From: Penium margaritaceum
Lineage: Eukaryota; Streptophyta; Zygnematophyceae; Desmidiales; Peniaceae
Direction of reading: 5' to 3'
DNA: 64,000 nt
NCBI GenBank assembly: GCA_023375785.1
Contig: SZWC01000099.1
Span: 572,702-636,701 of the forward strand
Positions within the stretch are counted from its first letter, which is position 1; every line of letters begins with the position of its first letter. The notes beneath the pieces were generated by a model that was not told the DNA's origin, did not search any database, and saw only the letters and a program-made list of their open reading frames with translations. The translations under genes were made by a program, and so were the position numbers. This document shows, piece after piece, positions 1 through 9,585 of this stretch.

Positions 1-246
1 CAGGCCGGGGGCAGCAAGATGAACTCTGTCGCAGGGTACGCAGAGGTACACCAGATTGCCCGCCTCGATCGCCCCGTGATTGAGGCGTCGGTTTGCGGCG
101 TCGCATCCGCACCAAGCCGTAACCGAGGCTCGGAGTCGTGCCTCGGCCCTCACCGCGGACATCTTCTGGCACCGCGCTCGGTACCACTCCTGCACCTCCT
201 TGTCCCTTGCCAGCTCCCACTCCTCCTCCAAGCGGCCATCCTGCTG
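1..246 (-). other. Integrase-distal tail of the fossil, to window edge
   Basis: This is GC-rich sequence continuous in composition with the integrase. On the minus strand it still looks coding-like, with a charged helical stretch and then a hydrophobic GNLVYLC-type block that resembles the small beta-rich region following many Ty3 integrase cores. No chromodomain or LTR can be identified before the window ends. Confidence 0.35.
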
Positions 247-1185
247 CTACTCCGGATCCAGTGGCAGTCGTAGTGAGGGCTGCGGCATGCCCAGTGCCAC
301 GCGCAGAGGTTGCCCAAAGAGGAGGGCATGTGGCGAGAATGTCGTAGCACGGCAAGGGGTGATGTTGATAAAGTTGGCCGTCTTTTTTAGGGTCTCCCCC
401 CAATCTCTGACATCCGCGGTGGCCACCGCCCGCTCCAAAATCTCGTGCAGCCGTTCAACTTGGCCCTGGAATTGGGGCCGGTACCGTCCCGAATGCACGT
501 GCTGCACCCCCCACTCCGCGAGCTCCTCGCGGAACGCTCCTGCGAACTCGGTGCCGTTGTCGCTGTGCACCATGCGACATCCTCCAAACTTGTAGAATAC
601 TTCCTCCCGGAGGAAGTGTGCCGCTCGCTCGGAGGATTTTTCGGGGAGAGCCAGGAACCACATGTATTTGGTGAAGTGGTGCACTGCTGCAATCCAATAC
701 CGCTCTCCTTGGGCGCGGCGAGGACGAGGTTCGTGAAAGTCAATGATAATGCGGTCCAAGGGCTCGCCGATGGGGGAGGGTAGGAAGAGCGGCATGTCCC
801 GCGGCGTAATATTGCGGTGGCACTCACATGGTACGCAATATTGCACCACGTCTTTCACGATCGCCAGGAGGTTTGGCATGTGCAGGATGGGGGTGAGGCG
901 CTCCATGAGTGCCTGGACGCCGGAGTGGTGGTGGCGATGGTAGGCCTCGATCACCGCTCTCTGCATGGTGGGCGAGGGCACCCACAAGATCTGCGGCGTA
1001 GTCCGCCATAGGCGGCCGCCCTCCCATGCGTATTGTTCATAGGTGATGGCGAGGTCATCCTTCTTCCGCCCGTCATACTCCATCCCCATCTGAGCCCCCA
1101 AAGTCTTGTACACCTTGTCCGCCTCTGCTTTTTGCTGCTCCTTGGTTGTGGCGCGGAGCAAGATGTGCGCGGGCTGCCAGATCAT
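247..1185 (-). pseudogene. Ty3-type integrase remnant (H2C2 zinc-binding plus DD35E core)
   Basis: This is the relic of the enzyme that inserted the element's DNA into the host genome. The 312-residue translation has an amino-terminal zinc-binding module with His near residues 83 and 87 and a C-V-P-C pair at 117/120. The rve catalytic core follows: IIIDFH (Asp about 149), MVHSDNGTEF (Asp about 209) and GQVERLHEIL (Glu about 244). The second Asp and the Glu are 35 residues apart, as expected for retroviral-type integrases. A block ITPCRATTFSPHALLFG matches the end of the core in Ty3/gypsy elements. It lies about 4 kb beyond the RNase H relic instead of directly after it. Confidence 0.85.
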
Positions 1186-1771
1186 CTAGTCTTGTGTTTC
1201 GATAGGTCCCTTTTTCTTTCCCCACTTTTCCCGCGGCAGCTTCTCCCGCCTTCCTCTTCTTCTCCTTCTCCAGCGCCGGTAGCCCCTGGGCCCGCCTTGC
1301 ATCATGTTCCGCCTTCCTGGCTTGCAGGCGCCGTTGGTTGCTCTCGTCATAGGCGGGAGGCTGTCTGTCCCAGCTGTCCGGTGCTAGGAAGAGGCGTAGG
1401 ATTTCCACCGCGTGGAGTTCCCCTTCATCCCATTGGCTCCGCAGTCTCCCTTCAGGCAGTGCTCCATGCCGCCGGCTTCGTGCTCCGCGGACCTCCCCTG
1501 CCTGTGGCTCTGCATTTTGCTCCGGCACTGCCTCGGTGAGTCGCAGCAAGCCCCGCCCCTTTGCGATGGGCTGTTCCTCGTCGGGTTGTGGGGACTCGCG
1601 GAGCTCGGAGACCACCACTTTGCCCATCTTTTTCTTCCCCGCCGTGCGTTCCCTGGCCCTCCGTTTTTGTTGTGCTGTGGTGCCGGCGCCCCCCAAGAGG
1701 GTTTGAAGTTGGATTGGGACCGAGCCCGCGGGTAGTGGGACGTTGTGGGATACTGCCAGGAGTAGCTCCAT
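1073..1771 (-). pseudogene. Basic, Lys/Arg/Gln-rich stretch upstream of integrase
   Basis: The 232-residue translation is rich in Arg, Lys, Glu and Gln, with clusters such as QQKRRARERTAGKKKMGK and EKEKKRKAGEAAAGK. It partly overlaps the start of the integrase open stretch in another frame. There is no recognised domain. It may be the tail of the gag-like region or a linker. A real protein here is only weakly supported, since GC-rich DNA readily gives long open frames. Confidence 0.25.
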
Positions 1772-1849
1772 TGCTTGACCAAAGTTCCGCTGGACCTGTG
1801 CGAGCTGCTCCGGGTCAATGCCGTGGTGAGTGTCTTGGGGGGGTTGCTG

Positions 1850-2680
1850 CTACTTGCTGCGTTTGGCTGAGGGCGTGGCTGTGGAGCTATCTTCAAGGGC
1901 TCTCTTCTCTTGTCCCTTGCGGCGGGACGTCGGCATGGTCTCCGCGAAGGTTGGCAGAGGTCGTGGTGTAGAAGTAGTCTGTCTGCTGACGACTGTGGAT
2001 GCCGTGGCTCTTCTGGCCGCGCTTTGGAGCTTGGCCTGCTTGTTGAGCAGAGCGGCCGACAACGTTGGTTGTGGAGTGTTTTTTCGTGCTTCTTGCCTGA
2101 CTGCCGTTGCTTTTGTGTATGCTCGTGCATCTTGAACCTGCCTTCTGCCTTCCCTTTGTGCCAAATCTTGCCGTCCAGTCACCTGCTCCGTTGCTGGTTG
2201 CCCAGCCGCTGCCATCGCTGCCTCCGCAGCCGCTGCCTCATCGTGTGTCGTGGTCCCCACTTCCGGCCCCCTTTCCGCGGTCACCTGTACTTCTTCCATT
2301 TCTGCCTCCTTTTCCGCATCGGTCTTGTCCTCTGGGGTCGCTGGTTTTGCCGCAGTCCCTGCCCCTGTGGTTAGCTCCTCCACCACTTGTTCCACTGCCT
2401 TCTCCGCCTTTCGCTTTTGTTCCTCCACCATCCAACGCCAGAGTCTCTGCAGCTGCTTCCGCATGTCCGTGAGCGCGGAGTAGTCGTGGAGATACTCCTG
2501 GGCCTCTTCGATCTCGGTGAGGGTTCGGTTTTTCTCTTCCCGACATACTTCGACGGCCACCCGGGCCCAGTGGCGTACCGCCTCCTCCGTGAGTGTGGTG
2601 TTCGTGTTCTGCAGCGCCTTCCATAACCCCTCTGCTACCGCGGTCGCGGTGCGCTGGCGCAGAGCACCATCCTGGGTCAT
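1850..2680 (-). pseudogene. Charged, coiled-coil-like stretch of the fossil, possibly gag
   Basis: The 276-residue translation starts with a helical, Glu/Arg/Lys-rich half (for example WRWMVEEQKRKAEKAVEQVV) that resembles a coiled coil. An acidic Ala/Glu segment follows, then a basic, Ser/Thr/Pro-rich end finishing in SAKRSK. The layout of helical assembly region followed by basic tail is compatible with a Gag-like structural protein. There is no zinc knuckle and I can name no family. It sits between the Pro/Ala-rich stretch and the integrase on the same strand. Confidence 0.35.
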
Positions 2681-2847
2681 CTCCCAGCATTTGTTGATGG
2701 CGCCATACCAATGCTCCTACTGCTGCTGCGCCGCGGAGATGTCTGCCAATTCTGTTGCTGTGTACTGCATTCCCCATCTACTGTCGACGAGCCCGACCAG
2801 GTAGCCCCATCTCTAGACCTTTGCCGCAATTTTCCGGTCTTGCAGTT

Positions 2848-4161
2848 TCATCGCTCTTGCTGGCATGTGCGCGGCGTGGTAGATGGTGAGCGCCCTGGCG
2901 CGCTCCTGGAATAGGTGCACATAGCGGCGCGTAGGGTCTGCGCTTTGGTTGGGCGGACCAGGAACCACCATTTGCGTGCGGCGTTTACGTGGCGGTCTGG
3001 ATGTTCCGTGTCGAGAAGTGTTGCCACACCCGTCATGCCCAGCGCCGGGCGGAGGTTGAGGAGGTGGCGGAGTGCCGATATGAGGCGCTCGGCCCCTGCT
3101 GTTTCCAACAACTGCGCATGTCGTGCTCGCTCCCCAAGAGCAAGAGCGGCTTTGGAGGCGCCCTTCAGGACCACTTGCCAAGCGGGGTTGAAGAGGGGGC
3201 TCTCTAATTGTGTGCAAACTATCTCCGAGAGCTCCTCTTGCAGGTGGAGGATGACGCTGCTCACCACATCCAACAGGTGGTCCGCTTTTGATTGGTCTCC
3301 GCTGTCGCCGGAGCTCTCCTCCAGGTGAGTCTGCGCACCCTCCATGATATTCCCGGAACTGAGCAGAGGTTGTGGTGTCCCGCGCGCTGGGCTTCCTCTG
3401 GAGGCTGGTGGGGAGGAAGAGTGCGCAGCTGGCGCCGGGGGGCCGAGCGGCGCGCCCGCAGATGGTGTCTCTGCTGGGGGTGTGGGAAGGCCCGGTGCCG
3501 GAGGTGCTATTACTGCTGTCGCGACAGAGCCTGGTGGTGCTGTTGCAGAAGGGCCTGGTACTGGTGGTGCCCTAGGTGATGCTGTTACTACTGCCGTGGA
3601 AGGTCGTGGTGCCAGAGGTGTCTTAGGTGATGCCGTTACCACTGCCGCGGAAGGGCCTGGTGCCGGAGGTGCCCTAGGTGATGCCGCTACTGCCGCCGCG
3701 GAAGGGCCTAGTGCCGGAGGTGCCCTAGGTGATACTGCTACTGCCGCCGCGGAAGGGCCTGGTGCCGGAGGTGCCCTAGGTGATGCCGCTACTGCCGCCG
3801 CAGAAGGGCCTGATGTCGGGGGTGTTCCCGGAGTTGCGTGAGGTGAGGCTGCTACTGCTGGTGACGCGGATTGTCTTGCGCCAGCCGTGGTCTGTCGTCG
3901 GAAGGTCCGTCTCGTGGCACCCTCACCCCCCTTGTTCGAAGGCGCGGACCCCACGCCGGAAGGGCGAGCCATTGCGGATGCTGTGCCGTGGGTGGCACTG
4001 GAGTTGCGAGTGACCCGTCGAGTGAGCCGAGTGCCAAAGTCGGGTAGCGCGAGGACCATGGGAGAGAGAACGGAGAGCGGGCGAGCTGAAATGGAGAGTG
4101 GAGTGAACGATCGATTGCCGGAAGCAGAAGTGAGGCTGAGGATGCCGGCGCCGAGCAACAT
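2848..4161 (-). pseudogene. Pro/Ala/Ser-rich stretch with helical tail, possibly gag-related
   Basis: This is a long minus-strand open stretch, translating to 437 residues. Roughly the first 270 residues are Pro, Ala, Ser and Gly-rich and include a tandem 17-residue repeat. The rest (about 3340-2848) is Leu/Ala-rich and looks helical, with blocks such as LLDVVSSVILHLQEEL and ALRHLLNLRPALGMTGV. I recognise no catalytic motif and no CCHC zinc knuckle. Its place among retroelement pieces makes a structural gag-like or linker role the simplest guess, but that is inference. A host proline-rich protein is less likely because both neighbours are retroelement relics. Treated as part of the fossil. 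Confidence 0.4.
3555..3825 (-). repeat. 51-bp minisatellite encoding a 17-residue repeat
   Basis: About five consecutive 51-bp copies lie inside the Pro/Ala-rich stretch. On the + strand each copy carries GCCCTAGGTGATGCC followed by GCCGCGGAAGGGCCT with small changes. Translated on the minus strand the unit is GPSAAAVAASPRAPPAP, drifting towards GPSAAVVTASPKTPLAP in the copies nearer 3555. Because 51 is a multiple of three, copy number can change without changing frame, which is typical of coding minisatellites that grow by slippage. Confidence 0.8.
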
Positions 4162-4167
4162 ATCCGC

Positions 4168-4480
4168 CTAGCGCGGCGCGAGCCAGTCGGCCGCCAAGAG
4201 CATGTCATATGTGCGGACGTCACATACTTGCACGGTGTGCGGTGCATACACGTTGGCGACCTGGATGGGTAGGGCCACAATCTGCCCGATGGGTGCATCG
4301 ATGGCACCGGTGGAGATGGAGAAGCGGAGCCGAGTGGGCACGATGGGATGGTTGAGGCGCAGGGTGCGGACCATCCGCAGCACGACGGTGGTGTGGGTGG
4401 CGCCCGTCTCCACGATGGCCACGAACTTGCGACCACACACCCAGACGTGACACCATGCCACGTGGACCTCTGCAGGCGTT
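4168..4480 (-). pseudogene. Retropepsin-like aspartic protease remnant
   Basis: The translated piece reads GRKFVAIVETGATHTTVV, then a hydrophobic middle, then YDMLLAADWLAP. This is the shape of an LTR-element protease: an active-site-like loop, a flap region and the closing hydrophobic-hydrophobic-G/A-D/x-W-L block. Such proteases process the Gag-Pol polyprotein. It lies downstream of the RNase H on the same strand, whereas Ty3 elements usually carry it upstream of RT. The roughly 0.6 kb between RNase H and this piece (5.1-4.5 kb) is Pro/Ser-rich in translation and I recognise no domain there. Fossil. Confidence 0.6.
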
Positions 4481-5222
4481 GGTGGACCGGGGGTCAGCGG
4501 GGCAGGAGCCCATGTGCATGGCGCACGGCAGGCATCCTCCCAAACGCGGGACTGTCCCAGAGGATGGCATGTGCCACCATGCGGACGCCTGTATCGCGGG
4601 TGCAGGAGAGGTGGATGCCGATAAGAGTGAGGGAGGGATTCGAGGAGGAGAAGAGGGTTTGGAGACGGTCCGCAGATCCAGGGGAGTGATGGAGAAAGTC
4701 CACCAGGGACAATGGATGACGCGTATCGAGCAGAGGGGAGGCAAAGGGTGTTGTTGGAGGAGCGGTGGTAGCCATCACGGCAGAGGGGGTCCGTCGTGGG
4801 CGTGAGAGGGAAGAACGAGGTGGGAGGTGTGCTGCAATCTCCTCGAGCGTCCATCCGCGAATGGTGGGGTTGAAGCGGCGGGCGAGCTGGAGACCGGTGG
4901 GGAGAGCGGGAAGGGTTTCCGCGGTGCCGAAGCAATTGGCAGGCTCCAGTTCGGACAGGAGTTGGTACGTAGCTACGGATTCTTCTTCCGTGATTTCGCG
5001 AGCGACTCCCTCCCACTAAGGCTCGGCATCCACGGGGACAGGGGGAGCTGCAGGAGGAGATTCTGGGTGATCGTTCCGCGGGTCCGCTGGGTGCGGCCAA
5101 TCTGTGCGGGGAAGGCGGCTGAGAGCATCGGCATTGCGGTTGGCGAGGGCAAGCTGGTACTTGATTTTCATGTTGTAACCCTGCAGGAGGACGGCCCATT
5201 TGGCCAGGATACCCTCGTGGTT

Positions 5223-6174
5223 CTACGTCGTGAGGAGCCACTGCAACGCTTGATGGTCGGTGAGGACAGTGAAGGGCTTGCCATTTTTGATATAGTCGCG
5301 GAAGTGTTGGAGGACCCACAGCACAGCCAAACATTTGCCCTTCACCGGTGGGTAGTTCCACTCTCCGTCAGTGAGGGCCCGGCTGGCATATGCAATCACC
5401 CGCTGAACCGGCTCCTGTACTGACTGTGATAGGACAGCGCCTAGTCCGTCCCGCGACCAATCGGTGGTGATGGAGAAGGGGAGGTTGAAGTCGGGGAACT
5501 CAAGCATGGGCGCGGTGACCAGGCGGTGCTTGATTTCCGCCCAAGCAGCGGCGCACTCCGGAGTCCTGTCAAATGGAATGTCCTGATGGGTCAGCTGCTG
5601 CAGCGGGCGGATGATGCGGGCGTGGTCGCGGACAAACATGCGGTAGAAAGAAATGAAGCCGAAGAAGATATTGACTTGTCCCGCGGTGGTGGGTTGACGC
5701 CATACCTGGACAGCCGCGATCTTGGCGGGGTCGGTCTTGATGCCGTCAGCGCACATAACGAAGCCCAAAAATTCCATTTTCGCGGCACCAATGGAACACT
5801 TGGCGGCCTTAAGCTTGAGGTTTGCACCGCAGAGAGCGGAGAAGACGGCGGAGAGGGAAGAGAAGAGGTGCGCGAAGCTGTGGGCGGCGGCCATGATGTC
5901 CTCGATATAGCAGCTCACGTTAGGGATGCTGCGGAGAGTGGAGTCCATGATGTGCTGGAACGTGGCGCTGGCATTGCGGAGACCGAAGGGCATGCGGGTG
6001 AAAGCGTAGAGACCTTCGGGGGTGACAAAGGCCGTCTTGGCTATATACTCTGGGTGCATGGGGACGGCGTGGAAGGCTGCGTTGACGTCAAGTTTTGCAA
6101 ACCATCCGCGTCCTTGCTGACGCTCCTGAATGTTGACAATCAGTGGCATTGGGTAAGCGTCCTCCTTTGTACCG
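5223..6174 (-). pseudogene. Ty3-type reverse transcriptase and RNase H remnant
   Basis: This is the relic of the polymerase that copied the element's RNA into DNA. The translated stretch shows the Ty3/gypsy RT landmarks in order: DAYPMPLI near its start, KLDVNAAFH (about residues 31-39), MPFGLRNASATFQ (65-77), KCSIGAAKMEFLGF (129-142), then the DP.KI.A connection. RNase H begins near residue 226 with the SITTDWSRDGLGAVLSQ stretch and continues to a TDHQALQWL block. The amino-terminal part of the RT domain is absent because the satellite begins at 6175. Related coding-like sequence goes on to about 5.1 kb in the same direction. Family assignment is secure from the motifs. The piece is a fossil. 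Confidence 0.85.
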
Positions 6175-6190
6175 CATGACCACAAAGTTT

Positions 6191-6760
6191 ACCAAATACA
6201 TTAAATGGCTATGAGTCATAACACGAGTCAGCCACGGTCAGAGTGTCCAATCACAGTGCAGATATACTGGGCATGATCAAACAGGTATCAACAAGGTAGA
6301 ATAGTGGTGGCTCGGTGTGGCTATTGTGCGCAATGCCTTGACAAAGTTGGCACGTGTCACTGACAATGACCAAAAAAAATTCCAAGTGACTTTTACTTCT
6401 ATTGATCATAACACGAGTCACCCACGGTCAGAGTGTCTAATCACAATGCAGATGTACTAGGCATGATCTTGCAGGTCCAAACAAGGTAGAATACTGGTGG
6501 CTCGGAGTGGCTATTGTGCGCAATGCCTTGACAAAGTTGGCATGTGCCACTGCCCATGACCACAAAGTTTACCAATTGACTTTAACTTATACGAATCGTA
6601 ACACGAGTCAGCCACGGTTAGAGTGCCAAATCACAGTTTAGATGTGCTAGGCATGACCTTGCAGGTATGAACAAGGTAAAAAACCTGTGGCTTGGCACGG
6701 TTATTGTGCGCAAAGCCTTGACAAAGTTGGCATGTGGCACTGACAATGACCACAAAGTTT
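6191..6760 (+). repeat. Example C-B-A higher-order trimer (570 bp)
   Basis: The three monomers start at 6191 (class C), 6381 (class B) and 6571 (class A), and the next class C monomer starts at 6761. The classes differ together at several places: the post-CACAAA segment, the ATACTGGGCATGACC / GTACTAGGCATGATC / CTAATATGCATGACC segment, and AGAATACTGGTGGCTCGG against AAAAACCGGTGGCTTGG. The 570-bp trimer is the commonest local order on both sides of the polarity switch, so it predates the inversion. Confidence 0.8.
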
Positions 6761-7107
6761 ACCAAGTACCTTAAACGGCTATGAATCATGACACGAGTCA
6801 ACCTTGGTCAGAGTGTCCAATCACAATGCGGATGTACTAGGCATGATCTTGCAGGTGCAAACAAGGTAGAATACTGGTGGCTCGGTGTGGCTATTGTGTG
6901 GAATGCCTTTAAAACATTGGCATGTGCCACTGACTATGACCACAAATATATCCTAGTGACTTCTACTTCTATTGATCATAACACGAGTCCGCCACGGTCA
7001 GAGTGTCCAATCACAGTGTACATGTACTAGGCATGATCTTGCACGTGCAAACAAGGTAGAATACTGGTGACTCGGTGTGGCTATTGTCTGCAATGCCTTG
7101 ACAAAGT

Positions 7108-7119
7108 TGGCATGTGCCA
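7108..7119 (+). other. Example of the conserved 12-bp dyad in the monomer core
   Basis: Nearly every monomer in all three classes carries TGGCATGTGCCA: perfect 5-bp inverted arms (TGGCA/TGCCA) around TG. It sits in the least variable stretch of the unit, which runs from TGTGCGCAATGCCTTGAC through the dyad to CTGACCATGACCACAAA. The same core is on the minus strand throughout the right arm. A shared protein-binding or nucleosome-phasing site is a plausible reading but is inference. I see no CENP-B box match. Confidence 0.55.
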
Positions 7120-8192
7120 CTGACCATGACCACAAAGTTTACCAACTACCTTAAACGGCTATGAATCATAACACGAGTCAGCCACGGTCAGAGTGTCCAA
7201 TCACAGTGCAGATATACTGGGCATGACCTTAGAGGTATGAAAAAGGTATAATACGGGTGGCTCGGTGTGGCTATTGTGTGCAATACCTTGACAAAGTTGG
7301 CATGTGCCACAGACCATGACCACAAATGTATGCAAGTGACGATTACTTCTATTGATCATAACATGAGTCAGCCACAGTCAGAGTGTCCAACCACATTGCA
7401 AAAGTACTAGGAATGATCTTGCAGGTTCAAACAATGTAGAATGCTGGTAGCTCGGTGTGGCTATTGTGCGCAATACCTTGAAAAAGTTGGCGTGTGCCAC
7501 TGACCATCAGGACAAAGTTTACCGAGTGACTTTAACTTCTATTAATCATAACACGAGTCAGCCATAGTCAGAGTGCCCAATCACAGTGCACATCTAATAT
7601 GCATGACATTGCATTTGTAAACAAGTTAAAAAACCAGTGGCTTGGCATGGCTATTGTGCGCAATGCCTTGACAAAGTTGGCATGTGCCACTGACCATGAC
7701 CACAAATGTATCCAAGTGACATTTACTTCTATTGATCATAACACGAATCAGCCACGGTCAGAGTGTACAATCACAGTGCAAATATACAGGGCATGACCTT
7801 ACAGGTATAAACAAGGTAGAATACTGGTGGCTCGGTGTGGCTATTGTGCGCAATGCCTTGACAAAGTTGGCATGTGCCGCAGACCATGACCACAAAAGTT
7901 ACCAAGTGACTTTAACTTCTACGAATCGTAACACGGGTCAGCCACGGTCAGAGTCCCCAATCACAGCGCACATCTAATATGCATGACCTTGCAGGTATAA
8001 ACAAGGAAAAAAACCGGTGTCTTGGCACGGCTATTGTGCGCAATGCCTTGACAAAGTTAGCATGTGCCACTGACCATGACCACAAAGTTTACCAAGTACC
8101 TTAAACGGCTATGAAACATAACACGAGTTTGCCAAGGTTAGAGTGTCCAATCACAGTGCAGGTAAACTGGGCAGGACCTTACAGGTATAGAG

Positions 8193-8591
8193 AAGGTAGA
8201 ATACTGGTGGCTCGGTGTGGCTATTGTGCGCAATGCCTTGATAAAGTTGGCACGTGTCACTAACCATGACCACAAATGTATCCAAGTGACTTTTACTTCT
8301 ATTGATCATAACACAAGTCAGCCACGGTCAGAGTGTTAAATCACAGTGCAGATGTAATAGGCATGGTCTTGCAGGTTCAAACAAGGTAGAATACTGGTGG
8401 CTCGGTGTGGCTATTGTGCGCAATGCCTTGATAAAGTTGGCACGTGTCACTAACCATGACCACAAATGTATCCAAGTGACTTTTACTTCTATTGATCATA
8501 ACACAAGTCAGCCACGGTCAGAGTGTTAAATCACAGTGCAGATGTAATAGGCATGGTCTTGCAGGTTCAAACAAGGTAGAATACTGGTGGC
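8193..8591 (+). repeat. Pair of identical adjacent monomers (lag 190)
   Basis: Positions 8193-8401 and 8383-8591 read identically by eye over 209 bp. They include unusual variants such as GTTAAATCACAG, GTAATAGGCATGG and GGCACGTGTCACTAACC that are absent or rare elsewhere. Neighbouring monomers usually differ at many positions, so this is a very recent single-unit duplication. Confidence 0.85.
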
Positions 8592-9584
8592 TTGGTGTGG
8601 CTATTGTGCGCAATGCCTTGACAAAGTCGGCATGTGCCACTGACCATAGCCACAAAGTTTACCAAGTGAGTTTAACTTCTACAAATCGTAACACGAGTCA
8701 GCCACAGTTAGAGTGCCCAATCACAGTGCAGATGTATTGGACATGACCTTGCAGGTATAAACAAGGTAGAATATTGGTGGCTCGGTGTGGCTATTGTGCG
8801 CAATGCCTTGACAAAGTTGGCATGTGCCACTGACCATGACCACGAAGTTTACCAAGTGACTTTAACTTCTACGAATTGTAACACGAGTCAGCCACGGTTA
8901 GAGCGTCCAATCACAGTTCACATGTACTTGACATGACCTTGCAGGTATAAACAAGGTAAAAAACCTGTGGCGTGGCACGGCTATTCTGCGCAATGCCTTG
9001 ACAAAGTTGGCATGTGGCACAGACCATGACCACAAAGTTTACCAAGTACCTTAAACGGCTATGAATCATAACACGAGTCAGCCACGGTCAGTGTGTCCAA
9101 TCACTGTGCATATGTACTATGCATGATCTTGCAGGTATAAATAAGGTAGAATACTGGTGGCTCGGTGTGGCTATTGTGCGCAGTGCCTTGACAAAGTTGG
9201 CATGTGCCACTGACCATGACCACAAAGTTTACCAAGTGACTTTAACTTCTTTGAATTGTAACACGTGTCAGCCACAGTCGGAGTGCCCAATCACAGTGTA
9301 CATCTAACATGCATGACCTTGCAGGTATAAACAGGGTAAATTACCGGTGTCTTGGCACGGCTATTGTGCGCAATGCCTTGACAAATTTGGCACGTGCCAC
9401 TGACCATGACCACAAAGTTTACCATGTGACTTTAACTTATACGAATTGTAACACGAGTCAGCCACAGTCAGAGTACCCAATCACAAATCAGATGTACTAG
9501 GGATGACCTTGCAGGTATAAAGTGGGTCAAAAACCGGTGTCTTGGCACCGCTATTGTGCGCAATGCCTTGACAAAGTTGGCATG

Positions 9585-9585
9585 N
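9585..9585. other. Ambiguous base at a truncated monomer
   Basis: A single N follows TTGGCATG and is followed directly by CTATTAATCATAAC. The interval normally between these blocks (about 45-50 bp, including the CACAAA box) is missing. Either the unit is truncated or the N marks an unresolved join in the assembly. Confidence 0.8.

Larger units (their letters stand above)
1..6174 (-). mobile_element. Ty3/gypsy-type LTR retrotransposon fossil, truncated by satellite
   Basis: This is a GC-rich block, clearly different in composition from the satellite beside it. Minus-strand translations show Ty3-type reverse transcriptase and RNase H (about 6170-5223), a retropepsin-like segment (about 4480-4168), low-complexity and charged stretches (4161-1073) and an H2C2/DD35E integrase (1185-247). 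The pieces lie in several reading frames, so the element is broken, with at least four or five interruptions, and is a fossil. No LTR is visible: the right end is cut by the satellite at 6174/6175 and the left end leaves the window. Without an LTR pair no age can be given. The order seen (RT-RH, PR, gag-like, IN) is not the canonical gag-PR-RT-RH-IN, so rearrangement, nesting of two related elements or mis-assembly are all possible. Confidence 0.85.

Noticed and set aside
247-1185. Domesticated host gene derived from an integrase
   Set aside because: It is surrounded by other relics of the same element class on the same strand, and nothing shows independent maintenance.
19-5423. Long + strand open frames in the GC-rich left block
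   Set aside because: They lie antisense to recognisable retroelement domains, have biased low-complexity composition and show no motif.
7080-7140. CENP-B box in the monomer
   Set aside because: No segment of the conserved core matches the essential CENP-B box positions. The dyad found is a different sequence.
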